Notes under the pieces: generated by a model
What the model was told of the DNA's origin: nothing
The model's database searches: none
The model's input: only the letters and a program-made list of their open reading frames with translations
Part shown: positions 15,301 to 18,980 of the stretch, piece after piece
How the letters are laid out: every line of letters starts with the position of its first letter
Position numbering within the stretch: position 1 is the first letter of the stretch
Translations under genes and position numbers: made by a program
DNA from: Acanthaster planci
Taxonomy: Eukaryota; Echinodermata; Asteroidea; Valvatida; Acanthasteridae
Assembly: GCF_001949145.1 (NCBI RefSeq)
Contig: NW_019091368.1
Span: forward strand, 92,410-111,389
Direction of reading: 5' to 3'
Length of the DNA stretch: 18,980 bases

Positions 15301-17760
15301 TGCATGTTTAAGACCTCACTGATTTATTTTTTTCTCTTGGCAGGCCATAGTTGCATGTTTAAGACCATCCGTGTGTGTGTGGCTGGCAATGAAGAGAAAG
15401 CAAGCATCGAGGAAGGAGGGATAAAAGGAAAGGTCCCAGAACCACCTAAGGTAACAAGAAAGAGGGACTCTTTTGAAATTAAGAAAAGAAAAACAGTGGA
15501 ACGCCACTGTAATGAACACCAGTTTGCTGGACATCTGGAAATACTGAATATCCCCCAGACTCCCAAATAATCTTTGCACTTTAGCCGAACATTCAAAATT
15601 TGCTTGAAATAATAGAAACATCATTAGAACTGATGGTAATAGGAGGAAAATCATGCTCTTTAAGGAACAGCGGCAAGCACGAGGCAGGGCCTGTTATGCC
15701 TGTATCGTTCATTGTCGGCATGGCCACAGGCGGTCATGTCAACCGGCTGCTGAGTAGGTGTTTTTATTCCTATGGTATATGCATATGGTATATGTGACAT
15801 GGCGATTCCGATGCAGAAAACTTCGCAAGATAATCGCTACAAAGCTGGGGGATTTGAACACAAAAAAATTCACAGAAACAGACAATAAATATGCAGATAG
15901 ACCATAACATTTGTTACTTAACTTGCAGAATTCTTTGATGATGTCACTAATTTTGATCGTCTTCCAAAATGCTTGCCTGAGATTTTGTTGGCGACTTTGG
16001 ACATGTATCCACTGCCAGTGTTACTGTCTAAGAATGGTTCCCGATGCAGCCCATTTATCAAAGTGCCATTATGCCAACAGTATAACTGTGCTACATGTCA
16101 CAGGACTCAAGGAATACTGATACTCCCAGCGAGGACTACCTCCAAGCTGGAACATGGAAGGAGGTGAACCTCCGTTGAGCAAAATGCAGGAATTTCATTG
16201 TTTTGAACTTCATCTTTTTCATATAAGTGTTGGCCCAAAATCCTCAAACCGAAACACTTTGTGGGCTAGGCCAACACAGATTTGAAGGGGCTGGAGTTCG
16301 GAATGAGTCTGTGCAGGCAATGACTGAAAATCGTTACATTGTATACCAAACATTTTTTGTGGACCCTGTCTTGTTCGTTATAGCGCCTTCCACTATAAAT
16401 CCGTGTCTTATAATTAAAAAATTTTATTTGTACTGAAATAGAGCCTGTTACAACGAGCAAGTTTGGTGTTTCAGAAAAGCAATGTCATCTCAGAACAAAG
16501 CATGCGAGCTTGAACATGTTCTGCGTGTGTGAGTTGGCATATGACCGCATTGGTAGCGCTGACATTGCTCATTATGTTGCTGTTCTCTGATGACCACTGA
16601 CACGTTCCATTTCGGGCATACCTTGGTGGAATACCAAAGTGGTTCATTGAGTAAAGAGTTATACATTTGTATTCACAAGGACGAATGGTATCACCAAACT
16701 TCTGATTGGAAAATGATCAAAATGTATGTTGTTATTGGCCTTTTACCTTTTTTTGTTTTCTTAGCATAACCGAGCCTTGGTCCTTGTCTCCTGTGTGGTT
16801 GGTCTACAAGGATCGTACCTCACCTGGGGTGTTCTCCAGGAGCGCATCATGAAACACGAATACGGCAAAGATGAGAGCAACCCCGGGGAGAAATTTGCTA
16901 ACTCGCAGTTCCTGGTCTTCATGAACCGCATTTTGGCCTTCACGGCGGCCGGCCTGATCATACTTGCCACCCGACAGCCCCGGCACACCGCTCCCCTCTA
17001 CAGGTATTCCTACTGCTCCCTGTCCAACGTCATGAGCAGCTGGTGCCAGTACGAGGCCCTCAAGTTTGTCAGCTTCCCTACCCAGGTGCTGGCCAAGGCC
17101 TCCAAGATCATCCCCGTCATGCTGATGGGGAAGGTGGTCTCGGGCAAGTCGTTTGAATACTTTGAGTACGTGACGGCCGCCATGATTTCGGCCGGCGTGA
17201 CCATGTTCCTCCTCTCTCAGGGTAAAGAGGCAACTGGGCCCACTACAGAGACGACCTTTTCGGGGGTGATCATCCTCATCGGGTACATGATGTTTGACAG
17301 TTTCACCTCCAACTGGCAGGCGGAGCTGTACAAGCAGTACAACATGTCCAGCATGCAGATGATGTTTGGAGTGAATCTCTTCAGCTGTGTCTTCACCAGC
17401 TGGTCGCTGGTGAGTCAAGGCGGCTTCACCTACGGGATGGGGTTCATGCTGAACTACCCCACCTTCATGTTCCACGTGCTGCTGCTGTCGCTGTGCTCGG
17501 CCACGGGTCAGCTGTTCATCTTCTACACCATCTCGCAGTTTGGGGCGGTCGTCTTCGTCATCATCATGACCACCCGGAGTGGGCTTGCCATCTTCCTGTC
17601 CTGCCTCATCTACGGACACCCCGTGACCGTTGTCGGTGTGCTCGGCGTGCTGATCGTGTTTGCCGCTCTCTTCTTGAGAGTCTTCTTGCAACAGCGCAAG
17701 AAGGCACAGAAAGCACGTGAAGCGAAACAGACAGAGCTCAGCAACGGTAACAAGGTTTGA
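12066..17760 (+). CDS. SLC35B2: Golgi PAPS transporter 1 (SLC35B2 / slalom), 3 coding exons
   Basis: This nucleotide-sugar-transporter-family protein exchanges cytosolic PAPS, the universal sulfate donor, into the Golgi for sulfation of glycans and tyrosines. Exons: 12066-12336, 15344-15450 and 16765-17760, joined in phases 1 and 0, giving 457 residues (human 432). An N-terminal hydrophobic segment (about 7-24) and another (about 55-82) precede the transporter core. The core contains [11 protein letters not shown] (145-155), [20 protein letters not shown] (218-237), FDSFTSNWQ (303-311), MMFGVN and [14 protein letters not shown]. The tail is lysine-rich. The ATG has a good Kozak context (CACCATGG), and an in-frame TAA at 12039 blocks upstream extension. 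Identity comes from recalled similarity to vertebrate SLC35B2. The acceptor of exon 2 is duplicated. No canonical poly(A) signal was found before the window end. Confidence 0.95.
12337..15343 (+). other. SLC35B2: SLC35B2 intron 1, no gene recognised
   Basis: This 3007-nt AT-rich intron contains a purine-rich tract at 13636-13711, scattered T and C homopolymers near 13787-13835, and a G/T-rich patch at about 14353-14386. Open frames of up to 108 codons occur but have no recognisable motifs or plausible splice frames. Confidence 0.6.
13636..13711 (+). repeat. Low-complexity purine (A/G) tract
   Basis: About 75 nt consist almost wholly of A and G, with very few interruptions. It is the cause of the apparent lysine- and glutamate-rich open frame here. 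Such tracts can adopt triplex structures, but no function is implied. Confidence 0.8.
15271..15366 (+). repeat. Tandem duplication of a splice acceptor, 51-bp period
   Basis: Copy 1 (15271-15315) and copy 2 (15322-15366) match at 42 of 45 positions. Each holds a pyrimidine tract, TTGGCAG and the first coding bases of exon 2. The differences fall in the intronic part, and the exonic part is identical. The period is a multiple of three. Confidence 0.9.
15344..15450 (+). CDS. SLC35B2: SLC35B2 coding exon 2
   Basis: It encodes [20 protein letters not shown], then [15 protein letters not shown]. It corresponds to the cytosolic loop 'V-K-A-C-V-x-G-N-E-x-K-A-S' of the family. The acceptor is TTGGCAG and the donor GTAACA. 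A second identical acceptor 51 bp upstream could extend the exon in frame to 15293. Confidence 0.9.
15585..15753 (+). other. Unexplained exon-like open segment A in SLC35B2 intron 2
   Basis: The frame is open from directly after an acceptor-like CACTTTAG to a GTAGGT donor at 15754. It encodes [19 protein letters not shown], then [20 protein letters not shown]. It would leave in phase 1, which fits segment B. It does not resemble SLC35B2 and I do not recognise it. It could be an alternative exon, a nested gene, a pseudogene fragment or chance. Confidence 0.3.
15929..16163 (+). other. Unexplained exon-like open segment B in SLC35B2 intron 2
   Basis: After an acceptor-like AACTTGCAG the frame reads [20 protein letters not shown], then [13 protein letters not shown] and a cysteine-containing stretch [13 protein letters not shown]. 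It can end at a GTGAAC donor at 16164 or run to a TGA at 16165-16167. Its phase joins segment A exactly. The family is not recognised. Confidence 0.3.
16765..17760 (+). CDS. SLC35B2: SLC35B2 coding exon 3 (transporter core)
   Basis: A single large exon of 996 nt encodes residues 127-457, including most transmembrane segments and the stop codon TGA. The acceptor is a strong pyrimidine tract ending CTTAG. It is notably richer in G and C at third positions than the rest of the window. This also explains a 321-codon antisense open frame that I regard as a shadow. A large last exon is the usual architecture of this gene. Confidence 0.97.
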   Translation, partial: HNRALVLVSCVVGLQGSYLTWGVLQERIMKHEYGKDESNPGEKFANSQFLVFMNRILAFTAAGLIILATRQPRHTAPLYRYSYCSLSNVMSSWCQYEALKFVSFPTQVLAKASKIIPVMLMGKVVSGKSFEYFEYVTAAMISAGVTMFLLSQGKEATGPTTETTFSGVIILIGYMMFDSFTSNWQAELYKQYNMSSMQMMFGVNLFSCVFTSWSLVSQGGFTYGMGFMLNYPTFMFHVLLLSLCSATGQLFIFYTISQFGAVVFVIIMTTRSGLAIFLSCLIYGHPVTVVGVLGVLIVFAALFLRVFLQQRKKAQKAREAKQTELSNGNKV

Positions 17761-18980
17761 ACCAATCAAAAAGTTTACTCGTCTAAATTAATGGCTTTAG
17801 TTTTACTTTGGAACTCGGACAACAATTTGTTGAGTCGCTTTGTTCCAGTTCACACTCATAGCCTCTTTTGAGGTTGTACATCTCGAGGCAGGCTATGTAC
17901 ACTCACTGCCACCCATTGGACTCTTGTAGTTTCGTGTCCATGTCACGTCACCTTGAAATCTCCAGAAAGTAGCCCATTATATTGACAGGGAATTGGGAAA
18001 AGGGAGTAAGTTTGTATTACACAACGGCTGGTATCTTGAAATGACTTTTGATTCTGTGGGCTACGGTCAACACTGCTCCTGATTCATTAAGCCTTCCTGA
18101 CTTTATGTTCAAAATGTTTCATCTCTGCTTGAACTGGTTAATTCACAATTGCTGGATGATTTGGCATGGAATGACCAACAGATTTCTGTTGGACCTGTGG
18201 GCTACCTGTAGCACTAAATGTGTTTTGTTGCACATTTGAGCTAATGAGTTATGTAAGCACATACGCCATCCGTATTCTGTACTTTGTCGAAAATTACAAT
18301 GGAATTTTTGGCGGGAGATTTTTTTTTATGCTATATTTTCCTCATGTTCAAGGACAAAACTGATGGTTGTATGCATGTTAAGTGTAATTTGTGTAGATGC
18401 TATGCGTTGCTGGCTTCTAGGCTGTGTCTGTCATTTTAATTTAGTTAAAATGAATGTACTAAAGGTTTACTCGATCCTATGCCAGTGATACTTAGCTCTT
18501 GGCCTTTGGGGACACCTAAATGCATAATCTCTATTGTAACTACTAAAGGTGACGAGTCATTCACTGAAAACTGACTTGGAATGATGAGATGAAGTATGGC
18601 TTACTTTGTGAGGGGGATGTAGCTGGTGTCCTTGTGGTGAAACGTTTTAATGATGCGGGTGAATCAAAGGGCCGGTTTGTTCCGCACGGATCTGGATCTC
18701 GATCAGTGATCCCAAAGCTGGTTGGCTCAGCATCAGATCACTGATCTCGATCAAGATCCGTGTGAAACAAACAGGCTCAATATGTGCCATATCCCAACCG
18801 AGAGCGCTGTGGGTGTCGGCAGGAACTTCAAGATGTGTTTCCAGTATCTTGGACTTTTTGATAGGTGGAAAATTGACTCTATGGCCAGTAGTCATTCAGA
18901 GGGGCAACTGTTTGAAAAGTTTGTTTTCCCTGATTGAAGTACAATATTAGTAAGGTAGTAAAGGTGATGACAGGGTGTAG
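17761..18980 (+). other. SLC35B2 3' UTR and downstream flank
   Basis: The transcript should end within or beyond this stretch. I saw no AATAAA or ATTAAA on the plus strand here, so the cleavage site is unknown. No further gene is supported. A foldback repeat lies at 18671-18776. Confidence 0.5.
18671..18776. repeat. 106-bp foldback repeat with 41-nt arms
   Basis: The arms 18671-18711 and 18736-18776 match at 35 of 41 positions in inverted orientation around a 24-nt loop. Both are built from GATC-rich words. It resembles a small foldback or MITE remnant. Coding content is absent. Confidence 0.85.

Noticed and set aside
16804-17769. A 321-codon antisense open frame across SLC35B2 exon 3
   Set aside because: It is a composition shadow of the GC-rich third positions on the coding strand. 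It is rich in His, Gly, Asp and Glu with no recognisable domain.

Overview
This is animal nuclear DNA carrying two complete, intron-rich genes arranged head to head. The inferred proteins, the many short exons, the minor-class intron and the foldback repeats fit a marine invertebrate deuterostome. An echinoderm is my best guess, partly from frequent TACATGTA and TAGGCCTA words. The species call is an inference, not a result. There is no bacterial, viral or CRISPR content.

The left half (about 1223-10592, minus strand) is the gene for DNA polymerase epsilon subunit 2 (POLE2). I could assemble 14 coding exons whose phases all agree, giving about 526 residues, close to the 527 of the human protein. 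Two adjacent introns are non-canonical. Intron 6 is a U12-type AT-AC intron with a textbook ATATCCTTT donor, and intron 7 uses a GC donor. The introns also hold a decayed LINE reverse-transcriptase fragment (7324-7801), a foldback element with a minisatellite inside (4142-4384) and a near-perfect hairpin (10354-10428).

The spacer between the genes (10593-12065) is the likely promoter region for both. An E2F-type site and a CCAAT box lie 160-190 bp upstream of the POLE2 start codon, as expected for an S-phase replication gene. The spacer also holds a loop-less 81-bp inverted repeat (11281-11361), two near-identical T-run/G-run tracts and several TAGGCCTA words.

The right half (12066-17760, plus strand) is the gene for the Golgi PAPS transporter SLC35B2 (PAPST1, slalom in flies). 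It has three coding exons and a predicted protein of 457 residues. The splice acceptor and start of exon 2 are tandemly duplicated with a 51-bp period, so both acceptors stay in frame. Intron 2 holds two unexplained exon-like open segments with compatible splice phases. The 3' flank (17761-18980) has no further gene that I can support, but contains a 106-bp foldback.

The two genes are not functionally linked: one builds the leading-strand replicase, the other supplies sulfate donor to the Golgi. Their pairing looks like simple promoter sharing. I found no new multi-gene system. The points most worth following are the paired unusual introns, the duplicated in-frame acceptor and the orphan exon-like segments.
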